Part shown: piece by piece, positions 11,008 through 23,508 of the stretch | Position numbering within the stretch: the stretch's first letter is position 1 | Layout: each line of letters begins with the position of its first letter | DNA from: Austropuccinia psidii | Taxonomy: Eukaryota; Basidiomycota; Pucciniomycetes; Pucciniales; Sphaerophragmiaceae | Reading direction: 5' to 3' | Assembly (NCBI GenBank): GCA_023105745.1 | Contig: JALGQZ010000009.1 | Span: 6,323,937 to 6,387,936, forward strand | Length of the DNA: 64,000 nt | Translations under genes and position numbers: made by a program | The notes under the pieces: generated by a model | Told to the model about the DNA's origin: nothing | Database searches by the model: none | The model's input: the letters and a program-made list of their open reading frames with translations, nothing else

Positions 11008-14000
11008 CCGGATTGATCGATAGCAAGGCCAAATCTTGGTAAGCCAACTTTCAACTCAGATTCGGGCGATCGATAAGCCAGTTTATGAGCACAGCGATCT
11101 GAACTTTAAAGTATCAAATGTGTAAATTGGAACCTTAAATGGATTAGGTAGATCTATCGGGCCTTGATGGCTTATGGATTCATACTCAGCTCACCCACGC
11201 ATGCATCGATCTACCGTGGCCTGTTGACCAAGAATAGTCATATGCTCAAGTCCTAGAAATTCAATCCACAAGTATATCCGGTCACCTGCCGGCATCAGGG
11301 TGATCTACTTTCTTGAAGAGGTGACCAGTTTTCTAACCAAAAAACTCATGATATGAAATATGTAACGATTTGGCAAAAGCTTGATCCGATCTTGAATCGC
11401 GGAAGGAGTCTCGAAATCCTCATCAAAAATCAAAACATCACCGAATCAAATTCTGGTAGGATCAAAACAAATGTCACAATTCATCAGATGAATCTATAAC
11501 AATAAATGACTCAGTCAGCTTACACTAAGACTATCAAATAAATCATCCAATTGAAGCTTTAAAAACATGTTTCGATTTAAGAGTAATAAAATGTATAATC
11601 AGAACAGAAGACTAACAAATAGAAACTGCCATTTCTCTACGAAGAAACAAACATGAAATGCAGAACATAGTAGTCAAGGAATAATACGGAGAGTCATGAT
11701 GAAAGTTATCATTGGACTCGTTTAAATAAAATCAAAATCTGAGGAAATCGAAAGTCAAATAAAAATGAAATTATTGTTGAGGTCAAAAGTAATTTATTTT
11801 GTAGGAAAAATTGAATATTGGAAAAAACCTTTCTTGAAAGATATAATCCCAAGTGGCTCGTAGTCAAAAAAGTCGAAGATCATAAAATTCCTTCTCGTTT
11901 CTTTCAACTTTCAAAGAGAATCCGACATGATTATAAAATTCATTAGCTTCCCAAATATTCTAAACTTTTTTGTGAATATATCCATACAGAGCGTATTTTG
12001 TATTAATTTTCAATTTCTTTTAAAAAATAAATAAATACAACAATATCAAGAGGATCAACAAGATTTCAGATCAAAATAAAGGTTTGAATATTACAATCAG
12101 TGCATGAGCTGATTAAAAACAAAAAATAATAAGATCCAGCTACCTAATCTACACTTGATCTTTTTCTGAAAAATCTAAGAGATGAGGGAAGGGCTATTGT
12201 AAAAGCATAAAAAATAATGATGGAGATAATCACATCTAAAAAATTGTCATAACAATGTGAAAATCAGACATATGTTTATTTTTTTGATGATTTTATAATA
12301 TTAATTGATAATTAAATTCCTTAAAAAGTATCAAGTGTTTAAAATACCACATTTTCTATTGCAAACAATAATAAATTTTTTTATCAATCCAGTGCCTTAT
12401 ATTCCATTATGTCTTTGAGATTTATAATTTAAGTTTCAAAACCAAAAATTTTCTTTGGATTTTTTTATTGAATTTTATAATAAGATTTGAATTTATTTAT
12501 ATTACAAATCTTTTAAATTTTTTTTTATTTCAATAAAAATAATTATATGTTGAAGGAAATAAATTGAAAAAAATAATTTTGAGATTTAAACATGTGATCA
12601 ATTAAATCCATTCAATTAATTAAAAGAAAATTAAACTTTATGTGCATAATTAACTATATTTTTTTAAAAGAAAATATTAAGGATTATTAATTTACATTAT
12701 TTTAACTACTTATATAAGTATACCACCTTTTTTCAAGATACCAAAATGGAGTTTACTATAGATCTCATAAATTTAATAAAAATTCTGTAGATAAATCAAA
12801 TCGTACTTAAAATAAGAAAAATCATAAATTTAAATTATAAAAAAAAGAAATATAAAAAATTGGGAAACCTAGGTGAAGCTTTTTTCCCATTAACTAATTG
12901 AAGAAAGGAATCAATTGAGGGGATTGGTAAATCTATGAAAAGATTTATGTTTATTAACAAAGTTTTTATGTAAATTGAGAAAAAAAGAGCCAAACTTCAT
13001 TTAATAAAAGCCTTTTTTTTTTTTAAAAAATTTTTCAAATAATAATGAAATGGAATTCTTCCCAGAAAAAAGATTCATTTATTATTATTTGGGACACCCA
13101 AAAAGGCCCTTATTTTTTTTTTGATAATCTTTCTTTGTTCTCAAATTGACAAAATTGATTTATTTGGCCAATCTAAGTACTTTAAGAAAAAAAAAGTTAA
13201 AAAATTTAATTCACTTATAGATTTAAAATATTATTTCTTTAAAAAAATATATATATTTATGCAAATAAAGCCATGGAATAATTGGAATTATGTCTTTTTT
13301 TATCCATTGTTTTTTGTTTCCTCAAAAGGGGTACCTTTGTTGGTCTCAGGTCCAAATAAAACCTCTTGAAATATATTCTGGGAAATCTATTGATAATTTA
13401 GTTTTTTTTGTAAATTAGTTTCCTCATTTCATTTAATTTATTATGATTTTATGTGGCCTTAGAAAAAAATCCTTAGAGATTATATAAGAAAACTATTCCC
13501 AAACCCTTTTGTATAATGAAAATCAAGTTTTATGGGTCCAAAATTTAATTCAGAGAAAGTAATATTATAGAAAGGAAAAAATTAGAGAGGTGAGATTAAA
13601 AAATTAAGGATAATAATCTCAATAATGAGCTATTATAAGAGCTGAAAGACTTTCATTTGTGGTGAAGATCCTTTGATATTTTGAGAATTGGGTAGATGGT
13701 TGAATCAGGTATCAAAAAAGGAATCTTATCATCTTTATTAATATATAGCTTATTTTTTGAGTCTTCAAGCCCTAAAAATTAATAAAATTAATTCGAAATT
13801 AAATATGAAAATAAAAAATTTAAAGCAACTTGGAAAAGAATATTCATATAGTGATTTTTTTTGAGGTAAATAATATTTAAATAAATTCATTTATCTTAAT
13901 TTTCCATATTTTGGATGTGAATAAGGTAAAGGGAATGTTTTATTCATAATTATTAAATTATTAAATGAATTAATCATGATTTTTTTTTGGATATTATATA

Positions 14001-16248
14001 AGTTTTGGTAAAATTATGTAAGTAATAGAGCTTATTTAAATTTAAAAAATATCTTAAATTAAATAATGAACTAAAAAAATTTAATTCAAAAATTTATATT
14101 TAATTTTTTAATTAAGAAAATGAAAAAGAAAAAAAGATAAAATAAAATTAAAAAAAAAAGAAAAAGAGTTTTTAAATTTATTAAAATTAAAAATAACCAA
14201 AAAAAAAACTCTTAACATCTTTTCTTTTTTCTTTTTTAATTTGAGAAAAAGAAAATTGATTGAGTTTATATAGTTCTTATTATTTTAATTTATGTTTAAA
14301 TTTAAATTTCAAACGAATTTCGAGAAGAAGAAACAAATTTTTAATTATATCAACAGAGTTCAATTGAATTATAAAGAAGAAGTTCAATTGTAGATTTGAA
14401 TCTACTAATATTGATGAGTTAGAAAAACATATTATCATTAATATTAACTTGAAAATTTTTTAATAGTTTTTTTTAAAGTTTTTGGGTTTTAATGAAAATA
14501 GAGCTATAAAGTGGTGAAGAAATTCTCATCGGGGAATTCATGCTGGCTTTGATAAAGCTCTGAATTCCATAAAAATGAGATAGATAAGAATTAAGGGCCT
14601 CAATAACAGAACATTTCAAGTCTGTGAAAAAGAGGACCTCAAAGGACAACAAATGTAATTTCAAATGGGCAGCTGCAGGTTGGGCTCTTGCCCCACCTCA
14701 TCCGGTGCCGCAAAACAAAAAAATTTCTTTCAAACAGGCTTTGAAGGTTACGAATTTCTCAGAGGGTATTGAATGATATGGACTTCTGTGACTGTTGTAA
14801 CTGTTATAAAAAATTTCATGGGAAACAACTTATAACTAAGTTGATTTTTAAGGTTAGTTTTCTTACCCTTAATACCCTCCATGAGTGTCATTTGATTTTT
14901 AATCCTTCTAAAGTAAATTTCTATACGTTATTTAAACATTCACAATTTTGATTATTGATTTCCTTCAATAAAGTTAAAATAGTTCCTTTTTTAATACCTT
15001 TATGGCATATTCAATAAGATATTTCTATACCAAATACAAATTATGGATGACTTTATGGTTTGAAATGAAATTCATTGTCAGAATTGGTATGGGATTTTTG
15101 AGTTAATCTTTATCCAAAAATAAAAATTTAAGCACAAAAAAGGTAATTTAAAATATTATATTCATATTTTTGATGAATCAAGGAAAAAGAGAATATTCTT
15201 CCACATAAAATATCACTTCTCAAAATCTCAGAACACATTGAAAAAGTGCCTCAAAAGTTAAAATTGAAGTTCAGGTGACTCTGAAGACATATTTTAAAAA
15301 TCAGATAAAAGATCAACTATCAATGCACATATCAAATGAAAAAAACAAAAAAAAATATAAATACACCTCTTTCAATTCATAAAATTCAAAGAAAAAATGA
15401 AACAAAAGATATTGATGAAAAAATTGGTCAATGCCACATTCTATATATTTACAATTCCAATTTTGAGCTTACTACTAATTCAAATATCAACATAAAGGAA
15501 TTTTCTTCTAATTTAATGTGTGGATATAAATATGTAATAAAAATAAGGTAATTTTATTCTAATGAAAAATGTTTTTTTTTAGGTAAAATGAATTCAAAAT
15601 GAAATCTTTTAAAGTTAAAAATATAAAATTGAAAAAATTAATCTTAGATTTTTTATTATAATAGAGAACATATTTTAAGGATATATTGTTTTGAAAAAAA
15701 ATACAAATATTATTAAAAAATTCTCTCAAAGAGAAACTTAGGAACAAAAAAAGATATCTTCAAAGATAATTTTTTTTTGATCAATTAAGAAAAAGAATTC
15801 AACAAAAAAGATCAGAAAAGAATTCCTAAAAATATTTTTTAAGAGATTTTTTTTTCAAAATAAATATAGTGGACATATGAAACCAATAATAATGTGTATG
15901 GTAATGAAAGATTGTTTAATCAATTTTTGAGGTCGCTCAAGGGTAAAACTATAATATGAATTAAAAACAACTATCATGATGACCTATTTAATGATTTTAG
16001 GGATAAAAATGATTGAAATCTGGTTATTGGGATATATAATTAATCCCAAAAATAGTGATTAAGATGAATATTAAAGTGACAGAATTCCCAAATGAATATG
16101 AAATAAGGGAAAATAAGAAATTCTCTTGTTACCCCCAATTTTCCTCTTAAATAGTAGAGGATTCTTTCACAAAGTATGAAAAAATATTTGCAGAAAAATA
16201 AAATTATGGAATAATTGTGTCCTGGTTAGACAAAAAAGGTATAGAGTT
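11008..16248. other. Long gene-poor stretch: GC island tail to about 11.5 kb, then AT-rich DNA
   Basis: Up to about 11.5 kb the DNA keeps a higher GC content without an open frame I can defend; it may be untranslated region of the possible gene ending at 11007. From there on it is A/T homopolymer-rich. Frames at 13121-13369, 14473-14664, 14769-14951, 15336-15551 and 15559-15747 have no recognisable domain and random AT-rich composition. A short GC-rich patch sits at about 14690-14715. Only the repeat at 15640-16245 is listed separately. Confidence 0.45.
15640..16245. repeat. Dispersed repeat, copy 1 (partner at 17050-17670)
   Basis: Several ordered blocks recur 1.4 kb downstream in the same orientation: a tract rich in TCTTCAAAGA-like motifs, then TGGTAATGAAAGAT (copy 2 GTGATGAAAGAT), then GCTCAAGGGTAAAA (copy 2 GTTCAAGGGTAAAA), and finally CCTGGTTAGACAAAAAAGG (copy 2 CCTGGTTCAGACCCAAAAAGG). 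The copies are diverged with indels. No coding function or terminal structure was recognised. Confidence 0.45.
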
Positions 16249-18752
16249 TTTAAGATTTGTCTATGAAACATTTGATAATATTAATATTTGTAAAAATTAA
16301 AATGAATTTTCTTATGAAATATGATTAATAAATACTTCTAAAAATAAATAAATAATTGATTTCTGAATTATTTATTTTACTTGCTATAAACTAATAGTAA
16401 TCATAGCAGAAAGCAGTAATTTTCAACTAAAGATAATTACATAAATATTTATAAAAAACCTTACTTATTAACAGAACATGAAATTATTTTAATCAGTAAT
16501 TATACTTTAAATGAGGAAATATTCTAGATTATTTGAAGAAAACTTCCATAATTCAATAATTTACTCAATAGTACTCAAAAGAGATGTTGAAAAGATTTTG
16601 AAAAACTGATTTGACGGATCAAGTGTGGATTGAAAGAATCAAAAATTGACTTTAAAGCAGTGATAAAACAATTATAGTTGAAATGTTATTTTGTAGAGAT
16701 TTTTTCTTGGATTTAATGTATTTCTGGATTATTTGGAAAGATAAAAATGCTTGAGAAGGATTAATAGCTAATACTTACTCATTTCAAGAAGTATTTCATT
16801 ATTTAACTCATTCATAATGATGATTATTTAAAAAAACAGAATCATTAGGCTTCTTTTAAGTCTACAGAAGCTCACGAATTCCTTAAATGGAGCTAATAGA
16901 AAATTCAATCAATTAGAAACTGTAAGGTGTGGATATGAAAATTTGATCAAAAATAAACTACTTTTCATGTCCTCAAAATTTGTATAAGGTAAAATTTAAT
17001 TGAAAATAGTAAATTTTAAGAGTTTTAAAAGAAAAAAAAGCAAAAATTTAGTGTTTTAACTTTTTTAGTATACAAAAATAATATTATAAAGATTTATTTT
17101 TTTACCAACAATAAAGGTTTGTCCCAAAATCCTCTACAAGAGATATTTGAGGCTACAAAGGAAATCTCTTCAAGAGAAATTTCAATTGGTATTAATTGAG
17201 AAAAGTACTGCAGGAAATTAATATAGGAAAAAAGTCTTCAAAAATATCATTAAAGAGAAAACATTCTCAAAAGTGACCAGAGTGAATTTGGAAACAAAGT
17301 GACAAAGCTAACAGTGATGAAAGATGCTTTAATTCACTTATGGGGTGGTTCAAGGGTAAAAATGATTATAAATGATACAAACAATGATTATAATGATTTT
17401 TTAATGTGGTTAAAAGATTTTAAATCAATTAAGAAAGGTGGTTGGAATATTTTATTGATTGGTTTAACAGTTTTCAAACTAATTATAAAAGGAAAAGATT
17501 CTAACATTAAGAGAAAAGAGGGGCAAAGACAACATTCTTTTATAGCCACCAATTTTCTTGCTCCAAAAGTAACATTTCCTCTAATAAGTTGTGAAAAGCA
17601 CTCTAAAAACAGAAAAGCCAATTATGGCATCATTGAAACCTGGTTCAGACCCAAAAAGGGCTGGTTTTAGCCTTTTTTGCTATTTCCAGCCATTTTGGTC
17701 CCTTAAATCAGCTATTGCTATAGTAATACCTTGTTTAAAATCTTCAAAACATGTAATAATGTGTGTAAGACACCTCAAAATAACTTAAAAACGTTTTTAA
17801 TAAGATTTCTTTAACTTAAGGGTGGTTTAACCCTCCTGGAAATAGTTAAAACTGCCCTGGTTGCCGTCAAAACCTCAGCATCAATTGAGTCACAGACTCT
17901 GTGACTCCATTACAGGCCAAAAGTAATGAAACTTTGTGTAAATTTTGTAATACCACACCTGTCAGAAAGGAATGTGGGGGATCCTGGCACCCTTGGTGCC
18001 AAGATTCCTTTCCCCCCAAAATTAATCTTGCCAATTTATTTTCTCTTTAATTACTCATCATGTACTATACTAGAATTTTACATATGAAATTGGGTTTCAA
18101 ACTTACAGTACAGAACTGTAATTATTGATTCCACATATGTAAATCCAAGTTCACATATGCGATACACATGCACATTCTGACATTTCAATTGACAATACTT
18201 CAATTCCTCCTAGCTTCATAAATACACCCCACACCTCAATTTTGACACAAGGTTTGATGGTAAACACCACATTTGGTATGAATTAAATTAAGGTCTCAAG
18301 GATTTTCATACTTTCATACAGAAAATACTAAAAACTTAACTTAAGCTTATTCAGGGTTGAGTTGCACAATTTTCACTCAGGGGTGACCCCACCTTGTTTT
18401 TTTTATGAGGCATACAATGGTGAAATAGTTTTCATAAGTTTATTTATTGGAAGAAAAATTTATAATAATTCTTATTAAATCTTTTCCCAAAAATATTTAA
18501 ATTTTAATATTTTTGGTGAAAATTTATTTTTACTTAATTTTTTCAAGTAAAAGTGTATTTTCACATTTTTGAATTTTAATATAATTTTAATTTGGAATTA
18601 TAATTAGAATTCCCATTTTGTACATAAATTTTATATTTATATTTTAATCTTTGTTTGTATAATAAAAATAAATTTATTTATATTTAGAATCATAGCTTAA
18701 TTTTTGTTATTTCTTGTCTTTTAAGTATATGAAAATACCCTTGAGGCTCACA
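16249..18752 (-). repeat. Family-B LTR copy, probably a 3' LTR, with a repeat inserted in it
   Basis: The left edge TTTAAGATTTGTCTATGAAA matches the terminal sequence of the B1 LTRs (TGTAAGGTTTGTCTATGAAA). Homology to the copy at 24957-26236 continues for roughly 700 bp. The right part contains the block ACACCTCAATTTTGAC shared with B1, and the right terminus is GAGGCTCACA. No primer-binding site lies to its left, consistent with the outer edge of a 3' LTR or a solo LTR. The dispersed repeat at 17050-17670 lies inside and accounts for the extra length over a normal 2.0-kb LTR. Edges are approximate. Confidence 0.6.
17050..17670. repeat. Dispersed repeat, copy 2, inside a family-B LTR
   Basis: Diverged partner of 15640-16245; see the shared blocks there. 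Its 123-codon open frame (17299-17670) coincides with the repeat, starts mid-repeat and has no recognisable domain. I therefore do not call it a gene. Confidence 0.45.
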
Positions 18753-19029
18753 GAAGCCAATGAACTTGTTTTAATAAATGACCAAGTCACTTTATGTCAC
18801 ATAACAATATCATATTACCTCATTAAGTGATTTGATGTGGCTACCAACCCATTTATGGCTAAGAAATAATGAATTTACCTCAGTAAAGATTATTTTATTT
18901 TAAAATAATGTTTTTCTCAAATGTATCAAGCTTATTGAAAACCCCATCACAGATTTTATTTTCTGTGAATTCTTACAGATTCAGTATTTCACATGGAATA
19001 ATAACGATTCTCCAGGTGGGGCCTATGTA
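18753..19029. other. Short interval without recognisable content
   Basis: Lies between the end of a family-B LTR and the beginning of family-C homology. If the LTR to its left is the 3' LTR of the same dead element as 24957-26236, this would be that element's far 3' internal end, but I see no polypurine tract or chromodomain remnant. Confidence 0.3.
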
Positions 19030-19660
19030 GAAGCTATGAAACAGTAATTACAAGCTTTAACTATGAATGTTAAATGTAAAAATAGCATACTAATAAAATT
19101 AAAGCGCTCTACTATTAAGAAGTGGTGATTACAAGTCTGTTGAAATTACTGGCTGAAACAATCATAAATTGGGGTACTGTAATAAGTACTTAAATAATTA
19201 GTATTACAGCTATGTCTTAGATACTCTAAGGGTTAATTCTGACAAAGACAGTGTAGCCACATAGAAATAAGGATGGGGGTTTGCTAGGGGGGAAAGCCTC
19301 CTTTTATCTCTAATCGTGGTGGAAAGAGATGGATGAGCTCTTGAAATAATTATTAATTAAAATTTTTCACTCAGGAGGTTGGGTTGTAATTTAACACAGC
19401 CAATACCTCCTTGATTGATGCTCAAATTTAGTTTCATAACCACATATTAAGCTTTTTGTACCCAAATTGGGTGGAAAGTTTTACCAATGAAAGATTCAGG
19501 AATGTTGTACAAGCCAGGATGCACCCAATGATGTAAAAAATCACATCTGAGAAACCCTTATAACTCAAGTCATGAGTAATAAACACAAAAATTCTGGTTG
19601 AATGGTTTTGACACATCATAATTCAGTTTTAAATAATTATCTCCCACATTCCTACTCGAT
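19030..19660 (-). repeat. Family-C LTR, left piece of a copy split by a hAT transposon
   Basis: Ordered blocks match the better copy at 36031-37396: ACTATGAATGTTAAATGTAA (36025 region), the AAAGCCTCCTTTTATC block, the GGTGGAAAG block, TTTTTCACTC, and CATAACCACATATTAAG against TTGAAACCACATATGGG. The homology stops at 19660, where the hAT terminal inverted repeat begins, and resumes right of 22607. The last 8 bases, TACTCGAT, are the left target duplication. Confidence 0.6.
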
Positions 19661-22607
19661 TAGGGTGGCTGGCATGCCTTTTTTCCCACTGGCATGCCAG
19701 TGGTACTGCCTTAAATCCCTATTGGGCTTGCCAATGGCTGGTGGAGGCAGTGGCATGTCAATATCTCTCATAAGGTAAATGAAGTATGTATTTGAATGTT
19801 TTACACATAAGAAATAGATATATATAGTTCCAAATTCTAATTATCATGTACCAGTAAAAAATACAATATAATAAACAACAAAATAACAGAAAGAAAGGAA
19901 AAAAGAAGATCAAACTTCTAGAATATATGGATCCTACAATGCATTTTTCTTCTCTACACTTATTTGAGGTTTTCCACAATACCCACTTGAGGAATTACAT
20001 TGTTTTTTTTCTTAATCCCATAAGCTAAAGTCAAAGAGTGTATCAATGAATGCATCTTGATGTGAGACAAGATCCTTAACAGGTTTCCCAAACACTCCAT
20101 CTTCAAAAAACTCCAAATCCCTTGGAAAAACGAAAAAATCATACCCATACATTTCATCATATTTGATTTAGGTGCTACCATAAAGCTTGAGTTTTTTGGA
20201 TAGCCATTGGAGTGAAAGGGATTCTTGCTGCATATTCAGCTTGAATTGACTGAGAATCTTGAGAGTTGGTAATATTTGATGTTGATAATTTGTTTTTACA
20301 GCCAACATTATTGAAAATAAGCCTTCAACACCTGCTTCATGAGGTAAAATCCTCCGTATTCTTACAGAAAGCCTCTTGAGTGGCAAGAAATCATAGTTAT
20401 CTGGTATTCGAAGCCAATAATCCAGCGGATTTTCCGGAAATATACCTTCTTTGAGATTATTATTAGAAACAAAACCACTTCAAAGATGAAGATCCTAACT
20501 CACCTTGAGAATTATTACCAAATGGGTAATGTTGGCTGTAATAACTTTTGATTTATGGGATCATCATTTCAGCTTCCTCCTTGTAATATTTCCAATCTCA
20601 AGAAAGCACCAAGATCATTAAAGTGATTTATTTGAGTGAATGCTTGAGGGAGACAGCTATTTTGCAATAAGAAGGATGTAAAAAGAAAGATCTTATATAA
20701 ATATTGGATTGAAACACTTGAGAACATTAATGTATCACTTGCAAGAAATTCTCCTTGAATGATTTGAATTGGTAATAAACATCAGTCTTGATTATTGATG
20801 AATAAGACTGGCCAAGCTCTTTCCAAATGTTGGAAAGTTTAGTACTACCGTGTTCCAATCATCCAATACTATAAAAAATAGTATTAGAGGACTGACTAAT
20901 GAATTTCTAGTTGTGAAGCTATCACTATCTTTTATTATCGTTATAATGGCTTTAGAGATAGCTTGAGTTTCAGACAATGACATTTTGTACATTAAAAGGC
21001 ATTTCTTGAAACCCTCTTCATGTGAATAAATACCAAGACAAAGCTTCCCAAGGGAATACCATTGTGTTTTGCAATAAGCTGAAAGGCCATGCATTGTTTG
21101 ATTTTCTGCTTCTCATTTACTGATATTCTCTGACCAGAAAGCTGAAGTTGTGAAATAATTAACAAGCAATTTATTACATTTACAAATGGTAGCCATCATG
21201 GGAAGAGAAAAAAGGCTTCTGTCAATTAAATTGAATGCATGAAGGACAAAGTTTCCTTTATTGATGTTGGGTGGTCATTTGTTAGCAGTGTCTTGAAAAA
21301 TATAAATAATGAAATTAGTATGAAATAGTACAACATCAAATGGAGAGACTTACTTGAAACCACATCATGAAAGATGGAGAATCAGTAACCACAGAACAAA
21401 TATTATCAAATGATACTTGCTTGTTGGCCAGGCATTCCTTGAGTGCTTGGAATATGTTTTTTGAGGTATTTCATTTGAAATTTAGGTTGAGTATATAAAC
21501 AAAGTTTTTGATATGTTTCCCTCATAATAGTAAAATCACATAGATAGACTTTACAGAAATGTTGGTCCATCCGTCAATTGATAATTTCATTCTTTGACAT
21601 CTTGAAAGTTCAGAAGCAACTTGTAACTTATTCTTGGCGTGAAGCAGAGGTAATAATGAATCTCAAATAGAATTGTGGGTTGGAAGTTTGCATGGTGATC
21701 TCACTAGTGCTTTCTGATAATCTTGAAAGTAGTGGTTGTGAAGGAATTGAAATGGTATGCTTGAAACAATGGGAGCCTTCAAGATCATATAATGCCACTC
21801 TTGTGTTTTCTGGTGACTAAATTCTTTTAAGTACAAAAATGAATAAGGTGAGTCAGAGTGAGGTCTTTTTGATGGGAGGTCAACCACAATTTCTGGCTTA
21901 TTTGAAATATTTCTATTGCATGCATCTGAATGGGAGACATATTCAGATCCACTTGTCCTTGATTATTTCAATAAAAAGCTGATGTATTACATTTTATTGA
22001 ATAAAACAATTTTTCTGAAACCATCCTTAATGTGACTGAAAAGGTGATGTTGCCAAGCCTCAATGAAAAACTTCATTACAGTGAGTACATTTTGCATTAG
22101 GTCAATTTAACTATTAATTTTTGTTGAGGCTAGAAATGAGGAATTATTTTCATCAAGAACCATGGTTTTGTGAAGGAATATGCCAATAATCATTTGCACA
22201 CATTGAGTAATTTGAGACATATCAACTAAAGGGATGTTGATAAATAAAATCAGTTGGAATTGATGAAAGGGAAAAAAGGAGAAATAAGCAAGTGAAATTC
22301 ACTTTTTTGAAACAAATACAGAATTGATAAAAAAGAGAAAATGAGGAAAGGAAACAAAAATGGAATTGACAAAGAAGAGGACAGGAGACATAATTTAGGG
22401 AAAAATTAAATGAAAGGAGCAGGTAGAAAGGAGACAACAGGAAGGGACTGATCAATAACGGAAAAAAATGAAAAGTTGAAATTTTTGAATCAAAAAGGGA
22501 ATTTGGGAACCGTAATGGATGCAGATAGGCTGTGTCATACCACACCCCACTTTTTGGAACCTGGCGGACATGGTTGGCATAGGATCAGGTACCCTCCAGA
22601 CACCCTA
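19661..22607 (-). mobile_element. hAT-superfamily DNA transposon (2947 bp) with TIRs and 8-bp TSD
   Basis: The left end reads TAGGGTGGCTGG and the reverse complement of the right end reads TAGGGTGTCTGG, an 11/12 match of the TAGGG-type hAT terminus. Flanking 8-mers TACTCGAT (19653-19660) and TACTCAAT (22608-22615) differ at one base, matching the 8-bp duplication typical of hAT insertion. The split halves of a family-C LTR lie on the two sides, an independent proof of insertion. A subterminal palindrome, GGCATGCC, repeats near the left end. The minus strand carries a decayed DUF659-type transposase. Confidence 0.85.
20168..22000 (-). pseudogene. hAT transposase remnant (DUF659 + C-terminal dimerisation region)
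   Basis: Transposase would bind the element ends and cut and paste the DNA in the nucleus. N to C on the minus strand: a DUF659-like segment at about 21400-21650 with the hallmark SIDGWTN box (encoded near 21561-21590); a KTQWYS box near 21060, equivalent to the family's KTRWYS; and the C-terminal dimerisation signature ILPHEAGVEGLFS (within 20168-20386), equivalent to the usual H-AASVERLFS. The pieces lie in different frames separated by stops, so the gene is dead. No intact BED zinc finger was seen at the N-terminus. The 107-codon frame at 22222-22545 is low-complexity and not counted. Confidence 0.75.
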
Positions 22608-23508
22608 TACTCAATACATGGTGGAGTGGGAATTTATGAGATTTACTATGAGAAATTAACATATAAACAAACTTTTGGTGGGTTTGACACCTCATAATTG
22701 AGCTGTATTGGATAGTATCCCACAATACCACTTGGTGTGGGATTATATCTTTGAATTCTTAATAAAGCTATAATTATTTAAGATCCATAGCTCAAAAGTA
22801 GCTGAAATTTAGGTACAAGATTTTTATATTTATGACTGACATTGAATGAAGTATTACAGAGGGATGCATTCTCAAAAGTATTTCTACTTGTAAGCTAGTA
22901 TTTCTCCCATTTTAAGAAAAAATGACAATAAAATTTGAGCTGTGTATTATAAAAGGATAAGGGTAAAATTCCAATCTATCTTCTCCAGAAAATCTATAAA
23001 ATATTTTCTATGAAGAGTCCCTCATCAAAACTATGGAATATAGATAAGAGGTGAAAAGTAGTGTTATTTTTCCAAGTTTTTCAAATAATATTTGAATGTT
23101 AATTTCTGATCCAGTGGCCCTACAGTCTTTGGAACTGTTACAATTGATATATCTCATTGAGAGATTAAATAGAAGAGCCCATTTTTTGGGTCTGTGATCT
23201 AGACCCTATTTTTGAAATGAGAGGTGAATATCGAGGTATATTCTCAGAAAGAGCTTAAAGCCTTAATAACTTTTGGTTGATCCTCATTGTTGGGTGATAA
23301 GAGTAATATTTTCTGGAAGGAGAAGGCTTTTTATTTAAGATGGTAACATTGAAAGACTAGCTCTTCTAGGTTCTGTGTCCTGTTTTTGTGGTCTTATTGT
23401 ACACTTATCTGATTCAATGAAGGTTGAAGGTGTGTATTTCACTACTTCTTGCATGCCATGTTTATGGTACTTTTTAATGTCATGCTTGTGCTCTGGTTTT
23501 GGGTCACA
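22608..23508 (-). repeat. Family-C LTR, right piece of the split copy
   Basis: Starts with the right hAT target duplication TACTCAAT and continues family-C homology: TTTGACACCTCATAAT (36617 region TTTGACACCTCATATT), the TATCCCAC(A/T) block, the GAGAGGTGAATAT block, and the terminal CTCTGGTTTTGGGTCACAG (37378 region). The last block ends at about 23508, taking TGTGAC as the element-sense start; homology to the other copy continues about six bases further (CAGCC), so the exact boundary is uncertain. It sits against a gag remnant on its right, so it probably inserted into it. Confidence 0.55.

Noticed and set aside
17299..17670. 123-codon plus-strand open frame
   Set aside because: Coincides with a dispersed repeat whose other copy (15640-16245) is not open; residue mix is AT-driven and no domain is visible.
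22222..22545. 107-codon minus-strand frame rich in Phe, Leu and Ser
   Set aside because: It reads the complement of a purine-rich AGGAAA tract near the hAT 5' end; low complexity and no hAT domain.
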